A DNA stretch of 64,000 nucleotides from Datisca glomerata (Eukaryota > Streptophyta > Magnoliopsida > Cucurbitales > Datiscaceae): positions 496,001 through 560,000 of the forward strand of contig QANY01007421.1 in the NCBI GenBank assembly GCA_003255025.1, written 5' to 3'. Below the pieces are notes generated by a model. That model did no database searches. It was given only the letters and a program-made list of their open reading frames with translations, and had not been told where the DNA came from. Numbering within the stretch: position 1 is the first letter of the stretch; each line of letters starts with the position of its first letter. Shown here piece by piece: positions 11,435 to 23,500 of this stretch. A program made the translations under genes and the position numbers.

Positions 11435-12076
11435 TTTGCCCTCATTACATTCAATGAAATTTTAATCATTGAAATTAATGATATCATTTCACATGCGCCT
11501 TAATTAGAGAATTAAGTATTCGGAATCCTTGCTCTCTTTTGCCGTGTTTTGAAACTTGTGCGGATTAATGATATACAAAATACACATTATTTAATTGAGC
11601 ATACATATGTGAAGAGTGTACCTTTTGGTTATGTCTCTTGCTTTTGCTGACTCATTCCTCCAAAACTGATGTCTCATTATTGCCTTCCGTCGTTTCACCT
11701 TCCCGCTTTTAGTTACTGATGCAGGGCATGCACGTCAAATTCTCTATTTAGTGTGACATGCCTCTTATGTCTTTTTTATTTTCCAGTTGTCATCTTCATA
11801 TTCACCCATTTCAAACGACGGCTCACGTCATCATTTTACTTAATTGTCCTTTCTGTCATTGAATGCATGTGACACGCCTTTTCACTATCATCTTTTCAAA
11901 ATGAATCATACTTCATCCTCTCTTTTTAATCCATTAATTCTATCGCATTTCTTCTTCAAGTCCGCAGTCTACATAAAGCCTTTGTCTTCCTCATTTCTTC
12001 TCTACTTTCATCCTACCTCTTGTAAGTTCTTCTTCCCTATTTCTACCATTCTTCTTCACTGTAATTTTCTTTCTCA

Positions 12077-14103
12077 ATGGATTTTCTACTAACTACGGAA
12101 GACGAGGGAGAGTTTAAGGTTATTGTTCCCCTAGTTAGGAACCGAGATGAATTTAATCGTTTCATGGGCAGTTACCGAGATGTCATCTCTGGCTTTGGGA
12201 TTGAGATTCTTAAAGTCTCTCAATTATGAACCGTTGTATCAGATTACCCTTGCCCCCATGTACATATCTTTATGATTAAAACTTCTATTTTTCCCTTTTC
12301 TTCAAGAATTTTTCAGTACCCTCAACCTTGCCCCCTCTCAGTACACCCTACGCACATACAGGGTCCTTTTAGGAATAGAAGCCATGAACAGGAGGCATAA
12401 CCTCAATTTAGGCATTGACAAACTTCGTGCCGCGTACATTATCAAGAAACGTGGCATTTCTTACAATCTGGCTCCTCGGCCTAAGGAAAGTAGAGGAGCT
12501 TTAATTACAGATATCTCGAGAAGGGATAAAGGATGGGAGAATAGCATTCTTTTGATTGGCGGGAACTGGGTTGGTGAGGACCGCTAGATAGTCCCCAGGG
12601 TCTGGTGATCTTTCAGTAAGTTGCCGGAGCTTCGTTTATGTGCTTTTTTTAAATATTGACATTCTTTTTTTGCAAATAAAGACTTGAACAAAAGGTCTTT
12701 GTGGCCAAAGACGTTGCCAAGCGGTTGTTTGCAGCCTACAATTACCAAGAACGGGATTGGCGATATCTCTCTGATCCAAGCGGAGAAATCAATGTTGCTT
12801 ACATCCCTGCCCTCGTTCCTGTGGTCGAGGCCTCTGGTTCTTCCTCTTCAACTTCTCAAATTCCAAGGGCTATACCCATTCCTTCCTTCTGTTCCATTGT
12901 CATTTCTAGTTTCTCGGTGTCCGCTGATTTCGAGCAAGAGGATGAGGAACAGTGAGAGGAAGAAGAATAAGACGTGTTATTCTGAAACATTTCTGATGAA
13001 TTATACATGTCGAGGTGTCTACGGAGTTCTCTTTGGGGGTAGGTTGATGACAGGACAAATGTTCATCAGACCAAAGAAGCTCCCAACACATCGCAGGGCG
13101 CTTTCACTCCTATCATGACGCCATCTCCCATTCCTGCTACCAACACTTCGCTTTCCGTTACTCCAGTCGTTCCTCCCCCTCCCATTGTCGAGGACGCTTC
13201 AGTATGGGCCAGTGTTTCTCCGTCTCCTCCCCCAATGACTCAAAGGTTAGTTCTTTCATCTTCCATTGGTTCCCAAGAGAGGTCTGAGGAGCCTGCTTTG
13301 TGAAAGTGGAGGTGGTACACTATATCGCCTCATGTTCCTACTTTCGTCAGTTTCTTGAATGATCCTCGCTCTTCTAACATCATTTTAAAGGGGATCCAGT
13401 CTTATATAGACTCGGTTGTTGTCCACCATATGTCTGTGAATGAGCAAGTCATCAACCTTAGTCATGGTTTGATGTAGGTAACCTTTTTCCCTTAGTATAT
13501 TTCCTTTTTTCATTCTCGTCCTCTTTAAAACACGTAAGAGTTTTTTTCTTTTCAGGTTGTGGTTCATCACAATGATCTTCAGGAGCACTTCCATTCTTTA
13601 GAGCAGAAGATGTTCAACTGGAAGAAGAAGATGGAGGAGTGTAACAAAATCCTCAACAATCTTCTCGCCAAGAGGAATGCTTTGAAGAAGATCGAGGTTA
13701 AGCTTCAAGTAGTTATTGCACGTCTTACTTAGGAAGTGGATGTAGCTATCGAAGAGCAGTCTAAGATCGAGGACTCTTTGAGATAGATTAAGAGAGATCT
13801 TTTACTGTCACTGGAGAGAACTTGTCCTTCATCGAAGAAAATCTAACCGGTGCTGAGGAGAAGTTGTTGTCTGCGGAGGTGGCCAAGACTAAGGTTGAAG
13901 AGCGGGAAGGCCAGCTCGAAGCCGAGTTCTAGGCCTTATTTGATAAGGCCGAAGGAATGGCTTATAGTGTTGGCTACAAAGATGCTCAAGCCAACAAGGC
14001 TCCCCGTATGCCTTTTATTGATGATCTTCCTGGGAGTCCTTCGGAGGTCAACGTCTCAACAGAAGATATCGTTGTTGATCCCGTTGGACCAAAAGCCTCT
14101 TAG
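12077..14103 (+). pseudogene. Antisense extra ORF (aORF) of the Tat-type element
   Basis: It lies between integrase and the 3' LTR but on the opposite strand to the element. The reading starts with MDFLLTTEDEGEFKVIV at the ATG at 12077 and meets a stop and frameshift near 12229-12280. It resumes with FSTLNLAPSQYTLRTYRVLL and RRHNLNLGIDKLRAAY, crosses a probable intron near 12620-12670, and continues with VAKDVAKRL. A Pro/Ser-rich stretch follows, then a heptad-like coiled coil (about 13560-13930), and it ends AYSVGYKDAQ...DPVGPKAS before TAG at 14101. The LAPSQYTLRTYRVLLG block resembles the plant gypsy-associated Transposase_28-like domain. Function of such ORFs is unknown. Several stops make this copy dead. 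Confidence 0.7.
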
Positions 14104-14600
14104 TTTGTTTCTCTTTGTATCTTCACTTTTTGATTCCTGCACTTGTACTTTTATTTCTCTGTTTTTGTATTGAAAATATCTTTTGTAATTTTTAGTCAAT
14201 GAAATGATATTTTGCCAGGTTTTTTTGTACTTTCCTTTCCTTACATTTCCATGAATCTCTCTATTCTTTTCCAGACACTTAGTCAAATCCCGATAACTTT
14301 AACTAAATGAATTTGTTTACCCAGACTTGCATAATTTTACGATTACTCAAATAAGGACTAAGATAAAAACAAATTTGAAAAGAATTTGTTTTTGAAGACT
14401 GGCAGTAACTTAAGATTTGTTTGTATGCGCTTCTGTCAGACTTCTGACTTTTGGCCTTTGGATGTCCTTCAAGTCACCACTTCCACATTTTGCATAGTTT
14501 ATTCTTCTTATCTGTTCTTGAGTTCTTTGATTATTTTTTCTTCTATCTCTTCTCGTTCACCCATTCTAAAGGACATTCCTCATTTTCTTTGTTTCTTTTG

Positions 14601-14765
14601 AGAGTGGGACTTATAAACTACCCCTCTCAAGGACTTGTGCTCTTAGTTCCTTTTTTTAGAGTAGGACTTATTAATTACCCTTCTCAAGGACTTACGTCCT
14701 TAGTTCCTTCAAGAAGTAGAACTTATGAACTACTCTTCTAGAGGATTTACGCCCTTATTTCTGTT
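14601..14765. repeat. Three tandem ~58-bp units
   Basis: Three copies of a unit reading approximately GAGTAGGACTTAT-AACTACCC, then TCTCAAGGACTTACG and CCTTAGTTCC. The third copy is more diverged. It lies between the antisense ORF and integrase of the Tat-type element. Confidence 0.75.
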
Positions 14766-15115
14766 CTGCTATCAAAGAGAGAGAGTTGACACCAAAAAAT
14801 TTTACGTGGAAAATCCTTGTGGGAAAAAACCACGGTAAAGTATTCACTTTAATGTGTTTGCAATGTTAACTAAAGTACTTCTTTAAATGAGCTGCATTCC
14901 AAGGTTTTAGTAAGTCCACTCCCACTTTCATTTTTAAATGATAGTATCTGCTTCCACCTACTCTATTGATGATGTATGACCCTTCTCATGTTGGTCTGAG
15001 TTTTCCATATGTCACAAAGACCTTTCTTAAGACCATATCTCATTTTTGCAATTCCCGTTTCCTCATCTTTTTTGGAAGTAAGACTTGCTTTTCTTGTTGT
15101 AATAGGCCATTCGGA

Positions 15116-16136
15116 TTAGGGTTGTTGTTCATCTAATGTTGATCTCATAGTGGGGCTCCCAATTTTAATAGGAATCATCACTTTCGCTCCAAATGCTAAA
15201 GTAAATGGTGGTTCTCCCGTTGTTTCTCTCGGAGTAGCTCTGTATGCCCATAACATTATCGGTAGTTCTTCTACCCATTCCCTTTTCATCAACTTTAAAC
15301 GCATCTTCAGGTTGCCAAGTATGATTCAGTTTGACATTTCGGCTTACCCGTTTCCCTGTGGATAGTATGGAGTAGACAACAGGTTGTCAAGAATGTTTTT
15401 ACCTTTTTTCTTGTGAACTAAAATCCGTTGTTTGAACGAGTATCTTCGATATCCCGAATCTGTATACTATATTCTTCCATAGAATCCCTTCACTTCTTAT
15501 TCCCGTATTCTCGCAAAAGCTTCAGCCTCAATCCATTTGGTGAAGTAGTTTGTAGCTACTAACAAGAAATATTTTTGGGCTGGTGTCATTGGAAGCGGAC
15601 CAATTATGTCAAGTGCCCACTATATGAAAGGCCATAGACTTACTACTATTTTTAGTTCACCGGGAGCCATCTTAGTCGTTGGAGCGAAACACTGACACTT
15701 ATCACAACTATTCACATATTGTTTGGCATCACGGTGCATCATGGGTCAATAATACCCTTCATTCAAGAGTTTCTAAGCGAGTGATTTTCCTCTAATGTGA
15801 TTACCGCAAATCCCTTCGTGAATTTTAGCCAAAACATAATGGGCTCATTTTCCTTTAAGCATTTGAAGTATGGACCAGTAAATATTTTTTATACAATAAT
15901 TTATTTATCAAAGTGTACTTGTCGCTCTGTTGTTGCACTTTCTTTGCAAGAAGTTTGTCTTCTGGAAGTACTTCCTTCTCTAGATAGTGGATTACGTTAT
16001 CTTGCCAGCTAGGCTCTCTTTCGACCTCCACATCGGCTATATTGTTCCATGGGAGCGAGACGCTTGGTTTTTTCAGAAATTCTACAGGCACATTTCTTTT
16101 GTACAGGAATCGCAATGCCGACCCCAAATTTTCCAA
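15116..16136 (-). pseudogene. Integrase of the Tat-type element (fragments)
   Basis: Minus-strand reading. The N-terminal part (16136-15855) gives VPVEFLKKPS, then DNVIHYLEKEVLPEDKLLAKK and DKYTLINKLLYKK, the zinc-binding domain leader of Tat integrases. The catalytic part is broken by stops between 15850 and 15310. The C-terminal part (15304-15116) gives WVEELPIMLWAYRATPRETT and PFTLAFGAK, the typical end of the integrase core. It would insert element cDNA into chromosomes; here it is non-functional. Confidence 0.8.
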
Positions 16137-16379
16137 TGCGTCAGCGTGTCCATTCTCAGTTCTTGGGATTTGCTGGATTTCATAGTTTTTTAACGAGCTT
16201 AGTAGGTCCTTTGCTCATTTTAAATAGCTCACCATTCTTTCATTTTCCACCACATATTCTCATGTGCCCTACTTCATAACTAACATAGAATGGTAGAATA
16301 TTTTCACATTTGTTACCTCATATTCCTGTAGTAAAGATACTTCTACAATCAGCACTTCATAAATTGCTTTATTGTTTGA

Positions 16380-17426
16380 TGCATTGAAATCGAAGGAGAT
16401 AGGATGCTCTAGCATTTCTCCAAATGGGGTTGCACTACTACCCCTATTCCCACTCCTTTGTTATTTGAAGCTCCATCGACATACAACCTCCAAGGCCTGT
16501 CAACTTTTCCCTAGGGTTCCTGGTTAGTTTTTTCCCCAGTGACTTCTGCAACAAAATCTGTCAGTGCTTGCCCTTTGATGGAAGTTCTGGCCTCATAGTG
16601 AATTTCACACTGACGTAATTTAATTCACCACTTCATCATCCTCTCGCTCACCTCTGGAGAGTGCATGAGACTCTTAACAGGTGAGTCGGTTAACAGGTTA
16701 ATATTATGAGACTCGAAATATGGTCTCAACTTTCTCGCAGCAGTTACAATTGCCAGTACTAACTTTTCCATTCTTTTACATCTTGTTTCAGCTACCACCA
16801 GACTCTTACTTACAAAGTATACGGGCTATTATTTTCTTTCCTCTTCTCTGATGAGTACGGCGCTGATGACTATTTCAAAAATGGCAACGTACAATAGGAG
16901 TTGTTCACCTGGTACTGATTTTGAGAGTAGATAGGAGTTGTCAAATATTCCTTAATCCTCTTGAGAGCTTCCTCGCATTCTTCATTCCATCCATTCACAT
17001 AGAACTTTCTTAACTTCTCGAAGAATGGTTTACACTTGTCTGTAGGCCGTGAAATGAATCTGTTCAGGGTAGCTAGTCTTCTGATCAACCCTTGTATTTC
17101 TTTAGAGTTATTTGGGGACTTCATATCCATGATTTCTTTAACCTGGTCCGGATTTACTTCTATTCCTCGCTATGTCACCAGGTGCCCAAGGAACTTTCCG
17201 CGGCTACCCCAAAAGTGCATTTTTTCTGGATTTAGCTTCATGGAATTTCTCCTTAATACCAAAAAAGCCTCTTCAAGATCCCAGATATAGTCTCTTCATT
17301 CCTGCGTTTGACTAACATGTCGTCTACATAGACTTCCATGTTTCTTTCGATTTGTACACGAAATACTTTGTTCACAAGCCTCTGATAAGTTGCACCCATG
17401 TTTTTCACGACAAAAGGCATAACCTT
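16380..17426 (-). pseudogene. Reverse transcriptase C-terminal half, connection and RNase H of the Tat-type element
   Basis: The RT C-terminal half (17426-17250) reads KVMPFVVKNMGATYQRLVNK then MEVYVDDMLVK, retaining the catalytic YVDD. The connection region (17130-16870) gives IQGLIRRLATLNRFISRPTD and CEEALKRIKEYLTTP. The RNase H start (about 16510-16440) gives PWRLYVDGASNNKGVGIGV, followed by multiple stops. The RT N-terminal half is 2.1 kb away at 19530-20160, separated by the nested element. Confidence 0.85.
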
Positions 17427-17428
17427 AT

Positions 17429-19524
17429 TGTTGGGGGTTATGCCCTCAAACAATGTATATTGACATTTTGATATAAAATTTAATGAGGATTACATTTTTC
17501 CTATAGTTGTTATTTTAAATTATTGTTGAATAATTTATATAAATATCAAAAAATTTCATATTCATTAATGTGACTGTGATCTTGTATTAGTATGAGAGGA
17601 TTAAGGTCATAGATAATGAATAAAAATGTTAGCAACATATTAAAGTATGGAATCTTTAATGAATGGTTGTTAGTACGATTCATAAAGTATTATGAATACA
17701 TGTAATCTAAATCTGGATAATTGATTTAGATAGACATCATATTGAAGATACATTATATAATAAGATTATATATGACTGGATCGATGTGAATAAATATTTT
17801 TATCAACGTGCCGTTTATAATAAATATTTGATACACATCAATTCAATTATGATATGTAGAACAGTCTGAATCCTGAGTAGTCATGAACTCCTATGCATGT
17901 CTACTGGATCTTTTGATTCACTCGTTAAGATTTGTTTATAAAACATAATGGTGACTTTTTTTTAGAGATTCAGTGATGTGTATGGCTGGGAACATGATCT
18001 TACAAGATTCAGAATCCAAGTTTTTCTAACGGATCTTATATTGGTTCTATTAAGTGTTAATTTTAGAACTGAATGGCTATTGAGCTCAATTTTATAATAA
18101 GATTATAAATTAGTCATTCACTAGTGGATTAATGGTACTTAAGGATCAAGAGGTGATTAGAAGGGTAAAATAGTAATTTTAACCAATCTAATTTACGAAC
18201 CAATAATTAGAGGACAGAACTACATGAATTGATTATATCAGTGGACTACACGAGAATACTCTATAAATACAATCTATAATCTCTAAGAGTGTAATTCTAT
18301 ATATATAGTGGAGTAATAATGGAATCAATAAATAAGATTATTTAATTAAATAGTTTAATTAATAATCTAGTTTATTAGAGTTTAGGATTATAGGTCCATG
18401 GTCCTCAAGTCACATCTATACTACGCAGTCTAGAGTGTGAATATTTCAGGACATTAGAAAATGATTAACTTGTAAATGAATTTTTATTCTAGGGTAAGTA
18501 CATAATTATGAGATAATCATGTGTGATAAATTAATTAAGAATTAATTAATTAAATTATTTATATATAAATGTAATTTTCAGAATTAATATATATAAATAA
18601 TTATCGATAAGCAAGACAGAGTATCTAATTGTGAAATTAGATAATTAAATTATTATTAGATAATATTTTGGATCAACTAAATCTGTTATTTGTGAAATAA
18701 CAGATAATTTAGTTGATAGGGGTAATCAGATATGTTAATTTTGAATTAACTGATATCTAGATATTTATCTGATTAACATAAATATTTAAGTTGTAGTAAT
18801 TGTCACGTGCCAATCACTAGTTGGGTATCAGAGATTAACATGAAATACTGTAGTGTCACGTGACACTATAATGGTGCCGTGAGGCACTGTGTTGCCTCAC
18901 GGTACATTGTAGTGTCATGTGGCACTGCAGTTGTGCATCACTATACAGTGGGTCTCACTGTATTGGGTAATTTGAAATTTATATTATTTTTAATTTTTTA
19001 TTATCCTTAAATATATGATACGCCATTATCTAGAATAACATACAGATTTTATTTTATTGACGAGAGTTGATCAGATGATCAGTTAATAAAAAAATGATTT
19101 TTCTACGATTAAGAGTTAGTAAAAATCTCTAAAAGAATCATCATCACGTTCTTTTAAAGAATCATCTCACAAAAGTATTTTTCAGTAAATCTCTAGATTT
19201 CATGTATTCGGTATATCTAGAGACAGAAAAAGTGTCTTATAATATTCTATCTGCCCACACACGTCCTAGTGCATTGAGGATTGACTTGAAAGATTTTGGT
19301 GTGGATCTCGGAGTCAGCTAATCGTTGGAACAATTTCGTGAGAAATGAGAATCGATCAGTTTCACGAAGATGCTTGATATAGTTTTCAATAAAAAGTTTT
19401 GTTTGGTTATTGTTGCGTTGCGTGATTTTATTTTACTAAAAGATTCAAATTTTTTTAAATGTTTAATTTTTTTAATAGCCGAGCGTCACATGCTTCTGCA
19501 GCGCACGTGTCGTGATGACCAACA
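17429..19524. mobile_element. Nested 2.1-kb TG...CA element (probable solo LTR)
   Basis: It starts TGTTGGGGGTTATGCCCTC and ends GATGACCAACA, so the termini TGTTGG and CCAACA are inverted. It is flanked by a perfect 5-bp duplication CTTAT (17424-17428 and 19525-19529). Removing it restores the gypsy reading ...YYYK|VMPF... exactly. No gag-pol sequence and no second LTR were found inside, so a solo LTR of a long-LTR family is the simplest reading. A short non-autonomous LTR element is the alternative. A TATA-like CTATAAATAC occurs near 18260. The interior has a cluster of hairpins (18607-18930). Confidence 0.8.
18607..18930. repeat. Cluster of strong inverted repeats inside the nested LTR
   Basis: Successive hairpins: TATCTAATT / AATTAGATA around GTGA near 18630; ATCTGTTATTT / AAATAACAGAT around GTG near 18690, extended on both sides to ATCAAC...GTTGAT; GTTAATT / AATTAAC near 18735; an 18-bp perfect palindrome TAGTGTCACGTGACACTA near 18850 containing a CACGTG G-box; and CCGTGAGGCA / TGCCTCACGG near 18880. 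Confidence 0.75.
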
Positions 19525-19529
19525 CTTAT

Positions 19530-20160
19530 AATAGTAGATACCATATTCACTAATGAAAAAAGTCCTTTCCTGATCGGGTTGGAATATTTTCACCTGATTG
19601 TATCCATAGTAAGCGTTCATGAAGTTGTGAAGTTCATGTCCCGAAGTTGCATCAACCATCTGATCTATCCTTGACAATGGATAATCGTCTTTGGGGTAGG
19701 CTTTGTTGAAGTCGGTCAAGTCCACACAGATTCTCCATGTACCATTTTTCTTACGCAACATCACCACATTGGCTAGCCACACTGAGTAATCGACTTCCCG
19801 AATGAAACCACCTACTAGGAGCTTCTTGACATCTTCTTTGATTGCCTTATTCTGTTTTGTGCAAAACTTCTTTTCCGTTAATTCATTGGCTTTACAATTG
19901 CATTCGTATTCAATTTGTGACAAATAATTTCCTCGGGAATACCAGGCATCTCCTACACCGTAGTCGCAAATACGTCCACGTTTTTTCATAGGAAGTCTAT
20001 CAGTCTTTCTTATTCTTCTTTCTCGAGGTGAGTACCGATTTTTGTCATATTCTATGTTCCTTCTCGTAGGCGCACGATTTATGTTTCCTCTCATGCCTCG
20101 TACCTTGGGATATCTGACCCGTCTTCCTGTGATTGTTATTGCTTTTGGGTCATTTTTCAT
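19530..20160 (-). pseudogene. Reverse transcriptase N-terminal half of the Tat-type element
   Basis: The minus-strand frame is open over this half. After a basic linker it reads KKLLVGGFIREVDYSVWLAN, then GTWRICVDLTDFNKAYPKD, YPLSRIDQMVDATSGHELHN and AYYGYNQV. This is the standard plant gypsy RT order with the catalytic-site-1 aspartate in CVD. The frame is cut at ...EYGIYYYK by the nested element; the last dozen codons of the open frame (to 19486) belong to that insertion. Confidence 0.9.
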
Positions 20161-20202
20161 CTACCTTTTCTGTAGTATTTTTCTTGGCAGACTCTAATGC
20201 GG

Positions 20203-20770
20203 TTACGGAACAGATGCAGCAACAGCTTGATCTCCTCTTATTGTCTTGATCCCCTTAGGTGATGGATACTTCACTATTTGGTGGAAAGTCGATGGCACGG
20301 CTTTCATCTTGTGTAGCCAGGTTCTTCCTGGGATGGCATTGTACGGAGATGACCTGTTCAGGATCATGAACTCAATCATGTAGTTAAAGGGTTTTGCATT
20401 CATAGGGAGGATGAGGATTCCTTCCGAGTAGCTAATGGCCCTGTTGAAGCCCATCAACGATTGTAGAGTTCCTTGCAGCTTCTGCTCTCCCATTGACATT
20501 TTCTCCAAGGTCGCCCGATATAGAATGTTCACAACACTCCCATCGTCGACCAAGACTTTTCTTAATAAGCAGTTGCCAACCTGTATTGAGATGACAAGAG
20601 CATCATTGTAATACCTAAAACCAAGTCATCGAATATTAGCGGGGGATTTTCACTGTCACTTGAAGTCCATTCCAAATGTTTCTCCAACGTCAACTTTTTA
20701 CAGTATATTTTTCTTTCCTTCCTGGTTGTCCCTTCTTGCTCTGTTAGTGCGATAATCATGTCGACGATAC
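20203..20770 (-). pseudogene. Retropepsin-like protease region of the Tat-type element
   Basis: The minus reading includes VDDGSVVNILYRATLEKM, where family members usually have VD-GS at the aspartic protease active site. It continues with SSPYNAIPGRTWLHKMKAVP and STFHQIVKYPSPKGIKTIRG, the conserved end of the domain. A frameshift separates it from the upstream segment at 20759-20562 (IFDDLVLG). The protease would cleave the Gag-Pol polyprotein. Confidence 0.85.
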
Positions 20771-21249
20771 AGAGAGGTTGCTTCCCATTGTCACCCTTGT
20801 CATCACCATGGTTCTCTGCTTCTGCTATTCTTTTTTCTCAAAGTGACAGAGATACCCGTCTTTAATTAGTTCCTAGATGTAGTCTTTGAGCTGGAAGTAA
20901 TCCCTTTCGTAATGTCCGCTATTCTTGTGAAAAGAGCATTACTTGTCTTTATCTTTGTAATGTAGTTCTTTTGTGATCGGGATCGGTCTCTTCAGTCGGG
21001 GTTTATCTTTTATCATGTCCAGGATTGGTAATGGCGTGTAAAGCTTGTCTCGAGGGTGTATCCTATCTGAACCCCACCTTCGTTACATTGTCTTTCCCTA
21101 TTTGTTGTCGTTTCTTTCATCGTCCCTTTTCTGTCTAGTCGAATCTTTTCTTTTCGATCTCAAACTCCTTTTTCGCTTCCTTAATTCTCTCATCTTCTGT
21201 TCAGCCACTTTCAGTAGGCTTCTTTTATCCTCTTTTAGAGTAATATAAG

Positions 21250-22253
21250 TTTACGCCCGCTGAAAGGTTTCCGCCATAGACAGATGTTTCATCTTGGACA
21301 AGTCTTCAAATAGGGGTGAGTTCTGATCTAGTCCCTGCCTGAAAGCCAATCTTGCAACCCGATTGTCATAATTTCTTACTCTTATCATTTCATCCTTAAA
21401 TTTGTGGGTGTATTCCCATAGTGATTCTCCCTTTTGGTGAAAATAGAGAGAAGATACTTTGTATCCTTCATTGCCGTGCGGTAGGTGGAATATTGCTCTA
21501 GAAATACAGAGGACATAACAGTGAAGTTAGTAATCGAAAATGTATACGGAGACAATAGTACCATTTCAGAGCAACTCCATCAAGACTAGTTGAAAACATC
21601 ATACACAGCAGCTCATCTTCATGTTGGTATAGTGTCATTACTTGTATGAACCGGTGGAGATGGTCTACCGGGCCTGTTTTTCCTTCGTAGCATTTGAATT
21701 TGTGGGCCACAAACTTCTTGGGTATGGGCGCCACCGGTATCTCAGGACTCAATGGAGTACAGGTGAGCAATTCAAGATCTGCTTTGCCTACACTCCCCAG
21801 TTTCTTCATCTTCGTCATTTTTCTTTCCAACATTTCTTCCACCGCTTTCTTGGTTATGGTTTTGAGGTGACGTGCCTCCCTCGTAGTCTCGTTTGTCTGG
21901 TATTGAGACTGGATTTCTCCATCCTCTCATTGCACATTTCTACTATTTTTTATATCATGTCGCATCGTATCTTGTCCATCTTCCTCAGAGCGGATCTCCT
22001 GCTCCTCATTATTTGTCCTCTGACTGACTTCAGCGCATGTTCTTAGCATCTCTTGCTGAAGCGCATTAATTTGGTCTTACACAGTCTGTCATGCGCTGCA
22101 CAATGCTTCAGTAGTCTGTCGTTCCATCTCCTACATCACAGTCAGAATTATCTGCAGCATCTTTGTTGGTGGGATTGGTCGATCTACATGATCATCTCCA
22201 TTTCTAGCCTCGTTGTCTTCATTTTGGGCAGCATTAGACCTGGTTCTAGGCAT
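21250..22253 (-). pseudogene. gag of the Tat-type element
   Basis: The likely start is the ATG at 22253 (MPRTRSNAAQNEDNEARN), 63 bp inside the 5' LTR, a short leader usual for this group. The retrotransposon gag core lies at 21842-21500 and reads GPVDHLHRFIQVMTLYQHED, then MFSTSLDGVALKWYY. More gag with stops follows toward 21300. Gag forms the virus-like particle. Frameshifts and stops break it. Confidence 0.8.
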
Positions 22254-22315
22254 GTTCAATGTTTTGAGGTGAGTTTCTTGATCTTTTCTCTCAGCTCCTA
22301 ATGAAAGCATCAAAA

Positions 22316-22793
22316 TATAAAGGATTTTTTCTCTTAGATTAGAAAAATTACGACAATAATATGAAAGAAAAGAGAAAGTTAATGCTCTTGGTTAAAAAAA
22401 TTTCTAGGTTTGTATTATTTTTCGTTATTTAATTTAAGTCTGTATTTATAGGCTTTTATGAGATCTTGGTGAATTAATCTAAAGAGGGAAATTCCCTCCA
22501 TCTTCTCGAAAAGCTGCTACACATCCTCTATATTTTTTGTAATAGGGCCATGTTCATAGGATCATTTCCATGTTTGTGAAATTTTTCCCGAACGTGGTCT
22601 CAAATCAAGCTTATTTCCCTTAACAACCGCATTGGTCGTGTTTCCTTATAACTGTCGAATTGATTATGGTCATCTGATCCCTACTCAACTTTGATCCTTT
22701 CCTTCCCATTCTATGACAATGTTGATCCCATCTTTCTCTCTTGATTGGTTCTCCCTTATATACGTGGCATGTGGGGTGTTTTATGTCTGCTCA
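22316..22793 (-). repeat. 5' LTR of the Tat-type element
   Basis: Partner of 10962-11434. The inner end has mutated from TG to TA (TATAAAGGATT on plus). Immediately inside, in minus sense, is TTTTGATGCTTTCATTAGG, where the primer binding site should lie; I could not assign the tRNA. Confidence 0.85.
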
Positions 22794-22798
22794 ATTAT

Positions 22799-23500
22799 GC
22801 TGACAAGTCAGCCCAAATATTTGACAATAATTTTATTAGATTATTTTCAATAGTGAATATACAGAAGATTACAAATCTATATGTGAAGGCTTGATGCACA
22901 TGCAGGAAAATATTAAAAATCATTGAGGTGAATGAGACTGAAGTCTATAAAAATAGTCACCGCGATGGAAACCCAACTTTTGTGATTGGAGATCCCATGA
23001 ATGAGGTTCGATGGGTAAAAATGAAGTTGTAAGAGTGATTATGGAGCACTAAATAATATTGAAGAGTATTTCTTGATCACATTCTTATGGTGAAGTGCTC
23101 AAGGCTGTGACGGTTTAGGAAGCGTGTATACTCTGAATGAAACCGAGGCATGAATATGGCAAGGTGTAGGTCGCAGATCACCCTAGAGGTTTCACCTAAA
23201 TGAGTGTAGTAGTGAGGTTGCAACTGTGAGAGATTGGACTACTCTATAAAAACACTCATGAAATAAGATACGTGTGCATGACCTTTAATTGCACAATCCA
23301 TACCAGAATCTTATAAAATTGCTCGTACTATGTGTGTGATAGGTGGAAGTTTGACTAAAAGAATCTAGTTCAAGTCTTACTTCACTATGATTCTTTCAAA
23401 TGGACTCTAACTAACACTAAGTGAAGGTTCAAACCTGGAAGGTACCTACATGTATTGCATAGTTAGATCTCATATAACAATAATAGGAAACTAGAATATA
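22799..23500. other. Unassigned sequence between the gypsy element and the right LTR-like repeat
   Basis: Less AT-rich than the surroundings, with no open frame of note. Immediately before the right LTR-like repeat, a ~35-bp tandem duplication (TAGTTAGATCTCATATAAC at 23463, TAGTTAAAGACTCATATAAC at 23501) is visible. It is probably the right-hand internal part of the older element interrupted by the gypsy insertion. Confidence 0.4.

Larger units (their letters stand above)
10962..22793 (-). mobile_element. Complete Ty3/gypsy retrotransposon of Tat type, decayed and nested
   Basis: Two LTRs (10962-11434 and 22316-22793) bound the element, and a perfect 5-bp target duplication ATTAT flanks it (10957-10961 and 22794-22798). 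It is transcribed on the minus strand: 5' LTR at the right, then gag, protease, reverse transcriptase, RNase H, integrase, a long extra region carrying an antisense ORF, and the 3' LTR at the left. Domain order, the protease-to-RT wording and the antisense ORF between integrase and 3' LTR match the Tat branch (Tat/Retand/Ogre group) as I know it. All frames carry stops or frameshifts, so it is inactive. A 2.1-kb insertion (17429-19524) splits the reverse transcriptase. Confidence 0.9.

Noticed and set aside
21642..22301. Plus-strand open frames of 134 and 82 codons
   Set aside because: Antisense shadows of the minus-strand gag, which has clear domain matches.
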